Below, piece by piece: positions 34,529 to 45,298 of a stretch of DNA of 64,000 nt. The notes beneath the pieces were generated by a model. The model was not told the DNA's origin. It saw nothing but the letters and a program-made list of their open reading frames with translations, and did no database searches. Position 1 is the first letter of the stretch; every line of letters starts with the position of its first letter. Position numbers and translations under genes: made by a program. The stretch is from assembly GCF_001262505.1 (NCBI RefSeq), contig NZ_KQ410729.1, positions 186,001 to 250,000 of the forward strand, given 5' to 3'. This DNA comes from Shinella sp. SUS2 (GTDB taxonomy: Bacteria; Pseudomonadota; Alphaproteobacteria; Rhizobiales; Rhizobiaceae).

Positions 34529-35062
34529 TCAGTCCTTCAACTCCATGAAGCGGATGTGGTTGTTGAACGGATCCGTCACCGTCACCTCCAGCCGCGAGCC
34601 CTCATCCTCCAGCCCCGGCTTCATGTAGCGGTAGTCCTTGCCGATCAGCTCCTTCTGGAAGGCGCGGATGCCTGTCATGTAGACGACCATGTTGCCGCCC
34701 GGCGTTGCGTCGCCCGCGTGCTCGGAAAGATGCAGCCTGAGGCCGCCGCGCGAGACCTGGGTATAGAGCGGAAAATTCTCGCCGTAGCGGTGTTCCCAAT
34801 CGATGGAGAAGCCGAGGAAGCCGAGATAGAATTCGTGCGCCTTCGCCACATCGAAGATGCGGACGATCGGCACCGCCTGCTCGAACGCGATACCGGCCGG
34901 CGGCTTGGCCTCGATTTTCGCCGACAGGATATTCCACGTCTCGACGCCGAACTGGCGGGCGACGATTTCGAGGGCCTGGCTGTGGGGAATGTCGATATCC
35001 CGGGCGGCGAGGGTGTCCCGCAGGGTTTTCGCCATGGTTTTTGCGTCGCGAAAGTCGCGCAT
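34529..35062 (-). CDS. Glyoxalase/bleomycin-resistance-fold protein
   Basis: 177 codons. The N-terminus (A-K-T-M-A-K-T-L-R-D-T-L ... S-Q-A-L-E-I-V-A-R-Q-F-G-V-E-T-W-N-I-L-S-A) is the helical lead-in found in a group of rhizobial glyoxalase-superfamily proteins; the VOC domain follows from about 60 (P-I-V-R-I-F-D-V-A-K-A-H-E-F-Y-L-G-F-L-G-F) to the end (V-T-D-P-F-N-N-H-I-R-F). A bleomycin-binding or dioxygenase-type role is possible; no substrate is indicated. The 186 bases upstream (35063-35248) hold nothing I can name. Confidence 0.82.
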   Translation of the reverse strand: MRDFRDAKTMAKTLRDTLAARDIDIPHSQALEIVARQFGVETWNILSAKIEAKPPAGIAFEQAVPIVRIFDVAKAHEFYLGFLGFSIDWEHRYGENFPLYTQVSRGGLRLHLSEHAGDATPGGNMVVYMTGIRAFQKELIGKDYRYMKPGLEDEGSRLEVTVTDPFNNHIRFMELKD

Positions 35063-35248
35063 GTCCGTTCCTCATATCAGGCGAAGTCTTCGTCAGTGCC
35101 CGCATTGCCGACGCCTTCGCCACGATGAACGGTGGAGAAAGGTTTTGGGGGGAGGCGTTCGCCATGCCGTTGGAAAGGCGCGGGTCTGCCGGCCGCCTCC
35201 GGCCGTGCCGCGACACTAGCCGAACGTTTGGCGTGGCGCCAGAGGCGA

Positions 35249-37321
35249 TTACCGCCCTTCGCGATACCACATGGCCGAGAAGGCGAGCAGCAGCAGGCCG
35301 ACGCCGGCAAAACCGGCAAAGAGCGGCAGCGAGTTGATGCCCTTCAGCACTGTCTCGTCCGTCATGCGCAGCGACAGGCGGTTCTCGTCGATGGTGCGGA
35401 CCTGACCCGACACCGGCAGCAGCGGCGGCAGGGACACGGCCTCGCCCTCCGCATCGACCAGCCGGCGCACCGTCCCCCTCGTGGCCTCGGCGAGCGGCTT
35501 CAGGCTCTCGGTGGTCGAGATCGTCGCCTTGAATTCCGGCGCGTCGACAGCACCGACATGGACGAGGGCGGAAAGGTTGTCGTTGGTGATCTCGTAGAGG
35601 CCGGTTTCCGCGGTCGGCACTTCGGCGCGGTAGAGGCCGGGTTCGGCCTCGGTGAGTACCACCTGCTGCGTTGCGCCGGAGGGCAGTTTCAGCGTCGCCT
35701 CGCCTGGCGCGTCGCCGATCGTCTGGCGGTTGATCTGGAGCGTGCGGCCGAAGTTGCGGGCGGTCAGCGCCTCCTCCTCCAGCGCCGGCTCCTGCATCAG
35801 CCAGTGCGCCGTGCGACGGTAGAGCGAGACATGCGGGCCGCCCCCTTCGAAACCGCGCGCCCAGAGCCAGCCCTGGTCGGAAAGCAGCATGGCGACGCGG
35901 CCCTTGCCGGCGCGGTTCAGCACCAAGAGCGGCTTGCCGTCATTGGCCTCCATCACGACATTACCGTCCGGGCGCTGCACGTCGACGGTGCGGAACCAGC
36001 GGCCCCAGCGCGGGGGCTCCTCGCCCGCGCCCTCAAGGCCGCGGGTGACGGGGTGCTTTTTGCCCTGGTCCGAAAGACGCGGATAGAAGGGCGCCTCGTT
36101 CATCGCGCCGGTCGGGTTCGCCGGCAGCACGACCGAGAGCGGGGTGCCTGCGATGGAATCGTTGCCCGCATGTTCCGGCCCGGCGGCGATCAGCAGTGCG
36201 CCGCCGTTTTCCACGTACTGGGCGATGTTGTCGTAGTAGAGGATCGGCAGCACGCCGCGGTGCTGGTAGCGGTCGAAAATGATGAGATCGAACTCGTTGA
36301 TCTTGTCGACGAAGAGTTCGCGGGTCGGGAAGGCGATCAGCGACAGTTCGTTGATCGGCGTGCCGTCCTGCTTTTCCGGCGGACGCAGGATGGTGAAGTG
36401 CACGAGGTCGATGGCCGTGTCGGACTTCAGGAGGTTGCGCCAGGCGCGCTCGCCGGCATGCGGTTCGCCGGAGACCAGCAGCACGCGCAGGTTCTCGCGG
36501 ATGCCCTCGATGACATGGACGGCGCGGTTGTTCGCCGTGGTGATCTCGCCCGCGACCGGCTCGACTTCGAACTCCAGGATATTGTTGCCGCCGCGCGGGA
36601 CGGTAAAGCCGAGCGGGTGTTCCGTGCCCGGCTGGGCGATTTCCGAGGCGATCTCGTTGCCGTTGAGGCGCACGGTCACGCGGGCGGTGCCGCCGGGGCC
36701 TGCGCCGTCGTCCACCACGCGGAATTTCAGCTCCTGCGGCTCGCCGACGATGCCGAAGCGCGGCGCGCTGACGATCTCGATGCGGCGGTCGAATTCATCC
36801 GGCCGGCCGGTGACGAGGGCGTGTACCGGCGCTTCGAAACTGGAGAAGGCCGATGCCTCCGGAATGTCGTGCACCTGGCCGTCGGTGATGAGGATCGCGC
36901 CGCCGACACGCGAGCGCGGCACATCGGCGATCGCGGCATTGAGCGCGTCGAAGAGGCGGGTGGAGGGCGTGTCCGACGTGCCGTCGTCGCCGGCCTCCAC
37001 GATGCGCGGCTCGATGCGGGGATAGCGCGAAAACCGTTCCTTGAGGCCTTCGAGCGCGGCGTTGGTCTGCGCGGTGCGCTGTTCGTTGTCCTGGCTCTGG
37101 CTGCGGTCGACGATGACGGGCACGACCGTCGACAGCGCCTCGCGATCCTCCTGCAAAAACACCGGGTTGGCGAGGGCGAAGACGAGAAGAGCGAGCGCCA
37201 GCGCGCGGATGAAGGCGCCGCGCAGGCCACGCCAGAAGCCGAGGGCGGCAAGCGCGATGCCGACGAGGGCGATTGCGCCGATGGCGAGCCAAGGCAGGAA
37301 GGGCGAGAACTGGAGGGTCAT
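35249..37321 (-). CDS. Large membrane protein with vWA-like and glutamine-amidotransferase-like domains
   Basis: 690 codons, last gene of moxR-DUF58-DUF4159-this. Two membrane helices at the N-terminus (about 10-28 and 38-54) and one near the C-terminus (about 668-686). Between them are a von-Willebrand-like part (V-V-P-V-I-V-D-R-S-Q-S, G-G-A-I-L-I-T-D-G-Q-V), an Ig-like segment and a class-I amidotransferase-like part (L-L-V-S-G-E-P-H-A-G, G-G-A-L-L-I-A-A-G-P-E-H) without a clear catalytic Cys. It is conserved as a unit with DUF4159 and MoxR proteins in Rhizobiales; role unknown. The stop-start gap with the DUF4159 gene is one base. Confidence 0.8.
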   Translation of the reverse strand: MTLQFSPFLPWLAIGAIALVGIALAALGFWRGLRGAFIRALALALLVFALANPVFLQEDREALSTVVPVIVDRSQSQDNEQRTAQTNAALEGLKERFSRYPRIEPRIVEAGDDGTSDTPSTRLFDALNAAIADVPRSRVGGAILITDGQVHDIPEASAFSSFEAPVHALVTGRPDEFDRRIEIVSAPRFGIVGEPQELKFRVVDDGAGPGGTARVTVRLNGNEIASEIAQPGTEHPLGFTVPRGGNNILEFEVEPVAGEITTANNRAVHVIEGIRENLRVLLVSGEPHAGERAWRNLLKSDTAIDLVHFTILRPPEKQDGTPINELSLIAFPTRELFVDKINEFDLIIFDRYQHRGVLPILYYDNIAQYVENGGALLIAAGPEHAGNDSIAGTPLSVVLPANPTGAMNEAPFYPRLSDQGKKHPVTRGLEGAGEEPPRWGRWFRTVDVQRPDGNVVMEANDGKPLLVLNRAGKGRVAMLLSDQGWLWARGFEGGGPHVSLYRRTAHWLMQEPALEEEALTARNFGRTLQINRQTIGDAPGEATLKLPSGATQQVVLTEAEPGLYRAEVPTAETGLYEITNDNLSALVHVGAVDAPEFKATISTTESLKPLAEATRGTVRRLVDAEGEAVSLPPLLPVSGQVRTIDENRLSLRMTDETVLKGINSLPLFAGFAGVGLLLLAFSAMWYREGR

Positions 37322-37322
37322 G

Positions 37323-40130
37323 TCATTGTCCCAGCCGTTCGAGGAGGGCGGGAACGTGCACCTGGTCCGCCTTGTAGTTGCCGGTCAGCATGTACATCAT
37401 GATGTTGACGCCGGCGCGGAAGGCGTGGTCGCGCTGGACTTCATCCGGCGGCACGGTCGGCAGCAGCGCCATGCCGTTGGCATCGACCGCCCAGGCGCCG
37501 GCGAAATCGTTGCCGGTGATCATGATCGGCGAGACGCCGTCGCCTGCGCGGGCCGGGCGGCTCGGGTCCTCTGCGCGGTCAAGCTCGGCCTCGATCCAGA
37601 GCGGGCTGCCGGCATAGCGGCCGGGGAAGTTCGCGAGCAGGTAGAACGCCTTGGTCAAAACGTGATCTGCCGGTACGGGTTCGAGCGGGGGAATGTCGAG
37701 ATTGGCGAGGATCGCCTGAAGGCGCTCGGTGTTCGGGCTCGTCGAATTGCCGTCGAGCGAGACATATTGATCGCGCGTGTCGAACAGCACCGTGCCGCCG
37801 TTGCGCATATAGGCGTCGATGCGGCTGATCGCGGCGCTGGAGGGCATTTCCGCCGTGGCGCTCACCGGCCAATAGATGATCGGGTAGAGCGACAGCTCGT
37901 CCCTGGAAATATCGACGCCGACAGGTTCGCCGGGCTCCAGCGTGGTGCGGTAGGTGAGGAATTCCGTGAGGCCGGCAAGGCCGCGTTCGGAGATGCGGTC
38001 CACTTCGCCCTCGCCGGTGACGACATAGGCGATATGCGTCGTGTCGAGCCGCGACATGATCGTCTCGTCGCCGGGCTTGTTGTCGGCCGCGCGGCTTTCC
38101 GACGGCGCGACGATCAGCGCGCCGGCGACGAGTGCCAGAAGCACGGCGGCGGTCGCGCCGCGTTTCGGCACGCTGCGGGTGGCGGCGGCGAAGGCGCCGC
38201 CCATGAAGAGCACGATGACGCAATCGGCCAGCAGCAGGAGAGCGGCGAGGGTGAAGAGATGCGGCTTCAGCGACCAGGTCTCCCTGCCGGCAAGCGGCTC
38301 GCGCGTGACGCCCGCGCCGTCAGCGATGGCGAGCGGGCGGATCTCGTGGCCGGGCGGGAAGAGGTTGTGGGCGACATAGCCGTCCTCCGTGCCGTAGAGG
38401 CCGGGCGGGTTGTCGAAGCTCGCGATCGCCTTCGTGGAATTGCCTGTTGCGAGCGGTTTTGCTTCCCCGGTCGCGGCGGCGAGCGTGCCGTTCGCAGTCA
38501 TCAGCCGGTAGGGCGGCAGGCCCTGCGTCTCTGCGTCGCCGGTCGAAACGCCGCCGCCGCGCGAAAGCTGCACGGTGCGGCGGAGCATTTCGACGAAATC
38601 GCCTGACAGCGGCAGGTTGGACCAGCCGGTTTCCGCGCTGATGTGGAAAAGCACGATGCGGCCGGAGCCGAGCGGGCCGGTCGTCACCAGCGGCGTGCCG
38701 TCGGCAAGGTTCGCCCAGGTGCGTTCGGCAAGGTCCGGCGTCGGTTCGGCGAGCACCTGGCGCTTGATCAGGATGCCTTCCGGTGCGCGCATGCCGAAGA
38801 ACGGGCTGTTTTGCGGATAGGCGGAGAGCGGTTGCGGCTCGGACCACGACAGCGCGCCGCCCAGTGCCCGTTCGCCCTTGCGCAGCATGACCGGCACCAG
38901 AGGATCGTCCGCGGGGGCGGCGGCGAGGCGCGGGCCGGCGAAGCGGATGAGCATGCCGCCGGCCTCGATCCAGCGCTGCACCGCGGCCTGTACATCCTCC
39001 GGCAGGCGGCCGATATCGGCCATGATCAGCACGGAGGGGTTCTGCTCGAGAAGCTCGGGAATGGCGACGGAGAGGTCGGCGACGCTCGGCTCGACCAGGT
39101 CGGCATAGGGCGCGAGCGCGCGGTTGATATAGTGCAGCGGCGAAAGCAGCGGCTGGCTGGCATCCACCACCTCGCCGGAGAGGAAGGCGACGCGGCGGCG
39201 GCGGAAACCGTCGTCGAGAAGATAGGTGCCGCCGGCGTTTGCCAGCCCGTCGATGGCGATGCGGGCAAAATCGTTGCGCAGTTCGAAGGGGGCGGTAATC
39301 GTGCCCATCGTCGTCGTGCTGCCCGCGGCGAAGTCGGCGGTTCCGGTCGCGATCGGCCGGCCGCGTGAGTCATGCGCCGTCAGCGGCAGGCTGCGCGCTG
39401 CGTCGCCATCGAGGCGGCTGAGGGTCACCGAGAGCGCATCCGAACCGTTGTTCGCCGCCGTGATGGCAACGGCCGGCGATCCGTCCCCGGCGATCAGGCG
39501 GAAGTCGGCGGGCGAGAGAGCTTGCAGCGCGGAGACCGTCTCGTCGGTCTCGCCGCCCGCCATGCCGTCGCTGATGAAGGCGATGGTGCCCGGCGCGGTG
39601 CCGTCGAGCGCGGTGCGGAGCGACGCGACGGCAACGGCGCGGTCGGCCGGCAGCGGACGGACCTCCGCCGCGGCAAGGCGGGTGCGCGCGGTCGCGGCAT
39701 CGACAGGCACGGCGTCGTGCTGTCGGTCGGCGGTCAGCACCAGCGAGATCGGCACGTCGCGGCTTTCGGCGTCGTCGATCAGCGTCGATGCCGTGTCGAT
39801 GCGCTGTTGCCAGTCGGTGGCGGTGGCCCAGCTATTGTCGACGACGAGGGCGAGGGGGCCGCTCGACGCGAGCGTATTGGTGCGCGGGTTGAAGACCGGG
39901 TCGGCGATCGCAAATATGATCGCGGCGGCCATGAGCATGCGCAGCAGCGTCAACCACCAGGGGCTTTGCGCCGGCGTCTCCTCGCGCTTCATGATCGAGG
40001 CGAGGATGGCGAAGGGCGGAAAGACTTCCGTCAGCGGCTTCGGCGGGGTCAGGCGCAGCAGCCACCAGATGACCGGCAGCAGCACCAGCGTCGTCAGCAC
40101 GGCGGGGAATGCGAAGGCGAAGGCGCTCAT
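37323..40130 (-). CDS. BatA-type membrane protein with C-terminal DUF4159
   Basis: 935 codons. N-terminal two helices with the BatA-like L-L-R-L-x-P-P-K-P motif (residues 5-30), a vWA-like domain (L-A-L-V-V-D-N-S-W-A), an amidotransferase-like middle (V-L-I-M-A-D-I-G-R-L-P), a membrane helix at about 640-665, then DUF4159 from about 700 (H-I-A-Y-V-V-T-G, N-G-G-T-V-L-F-D-T-R-D-Q). Part of a membrane complex thought to be assembled by the MoxR ATPase; the biological role is not established. Overlaps DUF58 by four bases (ATGA). Confidence 0.82.
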   Translation of the reverse strand: MSAFAFAFPAVLTTLVLLPVIWWLLRLTPPKPLTEVFPPFAILASIMKREETPAQSPWWLTLLRMLMAAAIIFAIADPVFNPRTNTLASSGPLALVVDNSWATATDWQQRIDTASTLIDDAESRDVPISLVLTADRQHDAVPVDAATARTRLAAAEVRPLPADRAVAVASLRTALDGTAPGTIAFISDGMAGGETDETVSALQALSPADFRLIAGDGSPAVAITAANNGSDALSVTLSRLDGDAARSLPLTAHDSRGRPIATGTADFAAGSTTTMGTITAPFELRNDFARIAIDGLANAGGTYLLDDGFRRRRVAFLSGEVVDASQPLLSPLHYINRALAPYADLVEPSVADLSVAIPELLEQNPSVLIMADIGRLPEDVQAAVQRWIEAGGMLIRFAGPRLAAAPADDPLVPVMLRKGERALGGALSWSEPQPLSAYPQNSPFFGMRAPEGILIKRQVLAEPTPDLAERTWANLADGTPLVTTGPLGSGRIVLFHISAETGWSNLPLSGDFVEMLRRTVQLSRGGGVSTGDAETQGLPPYRLMTANGTLAAATGEAKPLATGNSTKAIASFDNPPGLYGTEDGYVAHNLFPPGHEIRPLAIADGAGVTREPLAGRETWSLKPHLFTLAALLLLADCVIVLFMGGAFAAATRSVPKRGATAAVLLALVAGALIVAPSESRAADNKPGDETIMSRLDTTHIAYVVTGEGEVDRISERGLAGLTEFLTYRTTLEPGEPVGVDISRDELSLYPIIYWPVSATAEMPSSAAISRIDAYMRNGGTVLFDTRDQYVSLDGNSTSPNTERLQAILANLDIPPLEPVPADHVLTKAFYLLANFPGRYAGSPLWIEAELDRAEDPSRPARAGDGVSPIMITGNDFAGAWAVDANGMALLPTVPPDEVQRDHAFRAGVNIMMYMLTGNYKADQVHVPALLERLGQ

Positions 40131-41047
40131 CGGCCGCGGCCCTCCGTCTTCATGGCCGGCATGCCGGAGAGATACATGTGCACGGCGACCAGCGCCTCCG
40201 ACGCGAGCCGGTCGGTGCGGTGGGGCACGAAACTCCAGCCGAGATGGCGCAGATTGTCCGCCAGCGTGTCGCGGCGCGCGCCATAGGCACGGGCGTAGTC
40301 TTCCTTCAGCGTCTCGGCGCGGCCGGCGGTAAGTTTTTGGCCGCTTTCGGGATCGGTGAATTCGGTGCGGCCGACATAGGGGAAGGTTTCTTCCGCGGGG
40401 TCGGCGATCTCCACCACATGGCCTCTAAGGCCCCGGCGCGCAAGCGGGCCGAGGCGCTCCATGACGTCCTCGACGGGATCCAGGAAATCGCCGATCAGCA
40501 CGATATCGCTGTTGCCGCGGATCATGCCCGTGTCCGGCAGGCCGCTGACGGAGGCATTGTGCATCAGGGCGGTGGCGAGCCGTTCGGCGGCGTTGCGCGC
40601 GGCGATCGGCTCCATCACGCCGGGGCAGCCGATGCGCTCGCCGGAGCGCGCGAGGATTTCGGCGAGCGCCAGCATGAGGACGAGCGCGCGACTTTCCTTC
40701 GAGACGCTGCCGAAGGTGGACTTGTACATCATCGAGGGCGAAAGATCGGCCCAGATCCAGACGGTGTGGGCGGCCTCCCATTCGCGGTCGCGCACATAGG
40801 TGTGGTCGTCGCGGGCCGAGCGCCGCCAGTCGATGCGGGCAAGGCTCTCGCCGTCGACATAGGGGCGGAACTGCCAGAAATTCTCGCCGATGCCGCGCTT
40901 GCGGCGGCCATGCCAGCCGGCGATCACGGTGTTGGCGAGGCGCTGGGCTTCCACCATGCAATCGGGGATGAGGGCCGCGCGCGCCTGCGCCCGCGAAAGC
41001 ACCTCGCGGGTCGGTGTTGGCTCGACGATCTGGCCGACGGACGCCAT
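40127..41047 (-). CDS. DUF58-domain protein
   Basis: 306 codons. The signature D-G-E-S-L-A-R-I-D-W-R-R-S-A-R-D-D-H-T-Y-V-R-D lies at about 68-90 and the vWA-like part follows (I-W-A-D-L-S-P-S-M, D-x-S-x-S form altered to D-L-S-P-S). DUF58 proteins are partners of MoxR ATPases in envelope, enzyme-maturation or metal-insertion systems. It lies 13 bases after moxR and overlaps the DUF4159 start. Confidence 0.88.
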   Translation of the reverse strand: MASVGQIVEPTPTREVLSRAQARAALIPDCMVEAQRLANTVIAGWHGRRKRGIGENFWQFRPYVDGESLARIDWRRSARDDHTYVRDREWEAAHTVWIWADLSPSMMYKSTFGSVSKESRALVLMLALAEILARSGERIGCPGVMEPIAARNAAERLATALMHNASVSGLPDTGMIRGNSDIVLIGDFLDPVEDVMERLGPLARRGLRGHVVEIADPAEETFPYVGRTEFTDPESGQKLTAGRAETLKEDYARAYGARRDTLADNLRHLGWSFVPHRTDRLASEALVAVHMYLSGMPAMKTEGRGR

Positions 41048-41060
41048 GCGCTCTCCTCGC

Positions 41061-42074
<1,014 letters not shown>

Positions 42075-42267
42075 GGTCGTCTCCGCTACCGATCTCAAAT
42101 TTTGAGGCGAATCGTGGTCTTGCCGCGTTCGCTTCATACATAGAAAGCTTATTAGCTCACCCGTGGCTGACAAGCGGCCACGAAATGACTATCTCGTGAG
42201 TGTATCCACCCTTTCCTCTGGGGAGGAAGGGCCTCTCGCGGAGATAGGGTTCAACCGGGACGGAACA

Positions 42268-42885
42268 ATGGCAACGGGCGAAATTCGCGAAAGCGGCGAT
42301 GCGGCGGGACTGGCCGCGCTGATTTCCCGCGCGGGCGCTGAAACCGGCGGACGCGGCCTGCCGCCGGTCGAGCGCTGGAACCCGCCGTTCTGCGGCGATA
42401 TCGATATGGAGATCCGCGCCGACGGTACCTGGTTCTATCTGGGAACGCCGATCGGCCGCGCGCCGCTGGTGCGGCTTTTCTCGACCGTGCTGCGCAAGGA
42501 CGAGGATGGTAAGGTCTATCTGGTGACGCCGGTCGAGAAGGTCGGCATCCGCGTCGTGGATGCGCCGTTCCTGGCGGTCGAAATGAATGCGTCGGGCGAG
42601 GGCGAGGGGCAAAAACTCACCTTCCGCACCAATGTCGGCGATGTCGTCGAGGCCGGGCGGGAGCACCCGCTGCGTTTCGTCATCGAGGGCGAAAACAGCG
42701 AGCTGAAGCCCTATCTCCTCGTGCGCGGGCGGCTGGAGGCGCTGGTCTCGCGGGCGATGATGTACGAGCTTGTCGGCCTTGGCGAGACGATCGAGATTGA
42801 CAGTGTAAAAATGTTCGCCGTGCGTTCGGGTGGCACGGTCTTCCCGGTCATGCCGGCAGCCGAGCTGGATGCACTGTCGCTATGA
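42268..42885 (+). CDS. DUF1285-family protein
   Basis: 205 codons from 42268; frame is open up to 42163, but GGGACGGA precedes this ATG and the conserved part begins soon after. DUF1285 elements: P-P-V-E-R-W-N-P-P-F-C-G-D-I-D-M-E-I, G-T-W-F-Y-x-G-T-P-I-G-R-x-x-L-V-R-L-F-S-T-V-L-R-K-D. Small, cytosolic, function unknown. First of three coupled genes with NUDIX and cca (ATGA overlaps). Confidence 0.85.
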   Translation: MATGEIRESGDAAGLAALISRAGAETGGRGLPPVERWNPPFCGDIDMEIRADGTWFYLGTPIGRAPLVRLFSTVLRKDEDGKVYLVTPVEKVGIRVVDAPFLAVEMNASGEGEGQKLTFRTNVGDVVEAGREHPLRFVIEGENSELKPYLLVRGRLEALVSRAMMYELVGLGETIEIDSVKMFAVRSGGTVFPVMPAAELDALSL

Positions 42886-43514
42886 GTTTTCCCCCTTTTA
42901 GCGCTGCGGAATTTCGTCGCCGGGCGATGGAGCAGATGCTGACGCTCGGCGAGGAGAGCTGGCGCGAGCATGGTGACAGCCTGCTCAATCCCGGCGTCAT
43001 CCCCCATATCGAAGGCATGAAGCTGCGCGATGCCGCGGTGCTGATCCCCGTCGTCGACGATGGCGAGGAGGCGCGCGTCATCTTCACGCAGCGCACCGCG
43101 ACGATGCGCAAACATTCCGGTCAGGTCGCCTTTCCCGGCGGCGCGGTCGATGACGAGGACGCCGATGTCGAGACGGCGGCGATGCGCGAGGCGGAGGAGG
43201 AGATCAGCCTCGACCGCCGTTTCGTCGAGCCGGTCGGTCGGCTGCCGCAATACAAGGCATTGTCGGGTTTCTCCATCACGCCGGTTTTGGCGGTGGTGCA
43301 GCCGGGGTTCGAACTCACGCCCAATCCGGCGGAAGTCGAGACGGTTTTCGACGTACCGCTCTCCTTCCTGATGGACCCGCGCAACCACGAACGGGGCAGC
43401 GGCGTCTGGCTCGGCGGCGAGCGGCATTATTATCGCATGCCGTATGAGGGGCATAATATCTGGGGCATCACCGCCGGCATCGTGCGGGTGATCTATGAAA
43501 GGCTTTATGCATGA
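42882..43514 (+). CDS. CoA pyrophosphatase-type NUDIX hydrolase
   Basis: 210 codons. The motif G-Q-V-A-F-P-G-G-A-V-D (80-90), with the NUDIX box ending M-R-E-A-E-E-E-I (101-108), fits the NudL/CoA-diphosphatase subfamily, which cleaves CoA and acyl-CoA. The upstream S-A-V/A-L-I-P and R-K-H-S-G-Q are subfamily marks. Overlaps DUF1285 and cca by four bases each. Confidence 0.9.
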   Translation: MSFPPFSAAEFRRRAMEQMLTLGEESWREHGDSLLNPGVIPHIEGMKLRDAAVLIPVVDDGEEARVIFTQRTATMRKHSGQVAFPGGAVDDEDADVETAAMREAEEEISLDRRFVEPVGRLPQYKALSGFSITPVLAVVQPGFELTPNPAEVETVFDVPLSFLMDPRNHERGSGVWLGGERHYYRMPYEGHNIWGITAGIVRVIYERLYA

Positions 43515-44788
43515 CGTCTGTTTCGGGCGAGGCGTGGTTTGCCGATCCGGCGCTCGTTCGCGTGCTGGCGCTCTTGAACAGCGACGGCGGGGAGGCGCGC
43601 GTCGCCGGCGGGGCCGTGCGCAACAGCCTGATGGGCCTGCCGGTCGCCGATGTCGATATCGCGACGACGCTGCGGCCCGAGGTGGTTGTCGAGCGAGCGA
43701 AGGAAGCCGGCATCAAGGCGGTGCCGACGGGCATCGAGCATGGCACGGTGACGCTCGTCATCGAGGGCAAACCCTTCGAGGTGACGACGTTGCGCCGCGA
43801 CATTTCCACCGACGGCCGCCATGCCGAAGTCGCCTTCGGCACGGACTGGCGGGCGGACGCCGAACGGCGCGACCTGACGATCAACGCGCTCTATGCCGAT
43901 GCCGGCGGTGCAGTCATCGATCTCGTGGGCGGCCTGCCGGATATCGAGAGCCGCACCGTGCGTTTCATCGGCGATGCGGGAACGCGCATTGCGGAGGATC
44001 ACCTGCGCATCCTGCGCTTTTTCCGCTTCTTTGCGCTCTACGGCAGCGGCCGGCCCGATGCGGACGGGCTGAAGGCCTGCGCACGGGCGAAGGGCAGCCT
44101 TGGAAAACTTTCAGCCGAGCGCGTCTGGTCCGAGACGAAGAAATTGCTCGTAGCGCCCGATCCCGGCCGCGCGCTGCTGTGGATGCGGCAGGCGGGCGTG
44201 CTCACCGAAATCCTGCCTGAGACGGAAAAGTGGGGCATCGATGCGATCCCCGGCCTGATCCATGCCGAAAAGGCGTTCGGCTGGAAGCCCGACCCGATGC
44301 TGCGCCTTGCCGCCATGGTGCCGGCGGATCGCGACCGGCTGAAAGCACTCGCCGAGCGCCTGCGCCTTTCCAAGGCGGAGGCGTCCGTTCTCGACCATTG
44401 GGCGGCCGCGCCGGAAATCGCGCCGAAACTTGCCGAGACGGCATTCGAGCGGCTGCTTTATCGCAGCGGTGTGCAGGGGCTGACGATGCGGCTGAAGCTG
44501 GCACTGGCGTCCGCCCGGGCGCGGGGCCTTGGTGACCCGGAGGCGCTCGCCTTTGCCGGCCTTTGCCAGCGGCTTCTTGCCCGGGCCGAGAAATGGCACC
44601 GGCCGACCTTCCCGCTGAACGGCGCGGACGTGCTTGCCGCAGGTATTCCCGCCGGCCCGAAGGTCGGTGCGGTTCTGGGGGCGATCGAAGAGGCATGGGT
44701 GGCGGGCAACTTCCATGACGGCCGCGCAAAGCTGCTTGCCCGTCTGGCGGCGATGGCAAAGGAGGAGGGGGAACCTTCCACGCCCTGA
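43511..44788 (+). CDS. cca: CCA tRNA nucleotidyltransferase
   Basis: 425 codons. Class-II nucleotidyltransferase head: G-G-A-V-R-N (33-38), D-V-D (47-49), and the nucleotide-selecting R-R-D-L-T-I-N-A-L (119-127). It adds or repairs the 3' CCA of tRNAs. The C-terminal body is helical with no HD domain. Third gene of the unit; the end lies before a half-repeat. Confidence 0.94.
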   Translation: MTSVSGEAWFADPALVRVLALLNSDGGEARVAGGAVRNSLMGLPVADVDIATTLRPEVVVERAKEAGIKAVPTGIEHGTVTLVIEGKPFEVTTLRRDISTDGRHAEVAFGTDWRADAERRDLTINALYADAGGAVIDLVGGLPDIESRTVRFIGDAGTRIAEDHLRILRFFRFFALYGSGRPDADGLKACARAKGSLGKLSAERVWSETKKLLVAPDPGRALLWMRQAGVLTEILPETEKWGIDAIPGLIHAEKAFGWKPDPMLRLAAMVPADRDRLKALAERLRLSKAEASVLDHWAAAPEIAPKLAETAFERLLYRSGVQGLTMRLKLALASARARGLGDPEALAFAGLCQRLLARAEKWHRPTFPLNGADVLAAGIPAGPKVGAVLGAIEEAWVAGNFHDGRAKLLARLAAMAKEEGEPSTP

Positions 44789-44881
44789 GCGCATCACGAT
44801 CCTTCAGGTTTGCGTCTGACGTCAGGCTTTTGATTTTCCGGGTGCTACCGCAAACGGCTCATTTCGCGCCATGGGCTATTT

Positions 44882-44909
44882 GACCTTCTCCCCGGCGGGG
44901 AGAAGGTGA
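44882..44909. repeat. Half-element of the palindromic repeat
   Basis: A solitary GACCTTCTCCCC-GG-CGGGGAGAAGG hairpin with short flanks; lacks the CCCCTCA end motif and the second half. Between cca and DUF1059. Confidence 0.7.
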
Positions 44910-44940
44910 GCAGGCGGTGTGAATTTATCGGAAATGCCTG

Positions 44941-45132
44941 TCAGGCGGCGTCGGCCGCCTTCTCGTCGACGATGCGTTCCTTGATGTGATCGACCATGCT
45001 TTCCCGGATGATCGCCTCGCCATGGGCGGTGCGCATATGCTCGACCGCACGGCGGACGACTTCGGCGTCGTCATTGGCCCGCGTATGCCAGTCGCATCCG
45101 GGGACGAGTGAACCGCATTCAAAAAGTCTCAT
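44941..45132 (-). CDS. DUF1059-family small protein
   Basis: 63 codons. F-E-C-G-S-L-V-P-G-C-D-W near the N-terminus and R-R-A-V-E-H-M-R-T-A-H-G match DUF1059. Two cysteines spaced C-x6-C may bind metal. Function unknown; single gene. Confidence 0.85.
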   Translation of the reverse strand: MRLFECGSLVPGCDWHTRANDDAEVVRRAVEHMRTAHGEAIIRESMVDHIKERIVDEKAADAA

Positions 45133-45236
45133 GACCTATCTCCTGTCGTTTCAGCGGAACCAGTGTAGCAGATGAGGCCCGATCAGCCAAATTGCAGCCG
45201 GGCCTGCGGCATCAGGAAGCCGTCCCATCAAACGGC

Positions 45237-45264
45237 AAAAGCCGCCCGAGGTTCCGCCCCGGGC
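45237..45264 (-). terminator. Terminator candidate after the small protein gene
   Basis: On the minus strand GCCCGGGG-cggaa-CCTCGGGC (one mismatch), followed by GGCTTTT, 34 bases after the stop of the gene at 45299. Confidence 0.55.
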
Positions 45265-45298
45265 GCGATTTCGTTGCTGCATTTCCAGCCGGCTGTTG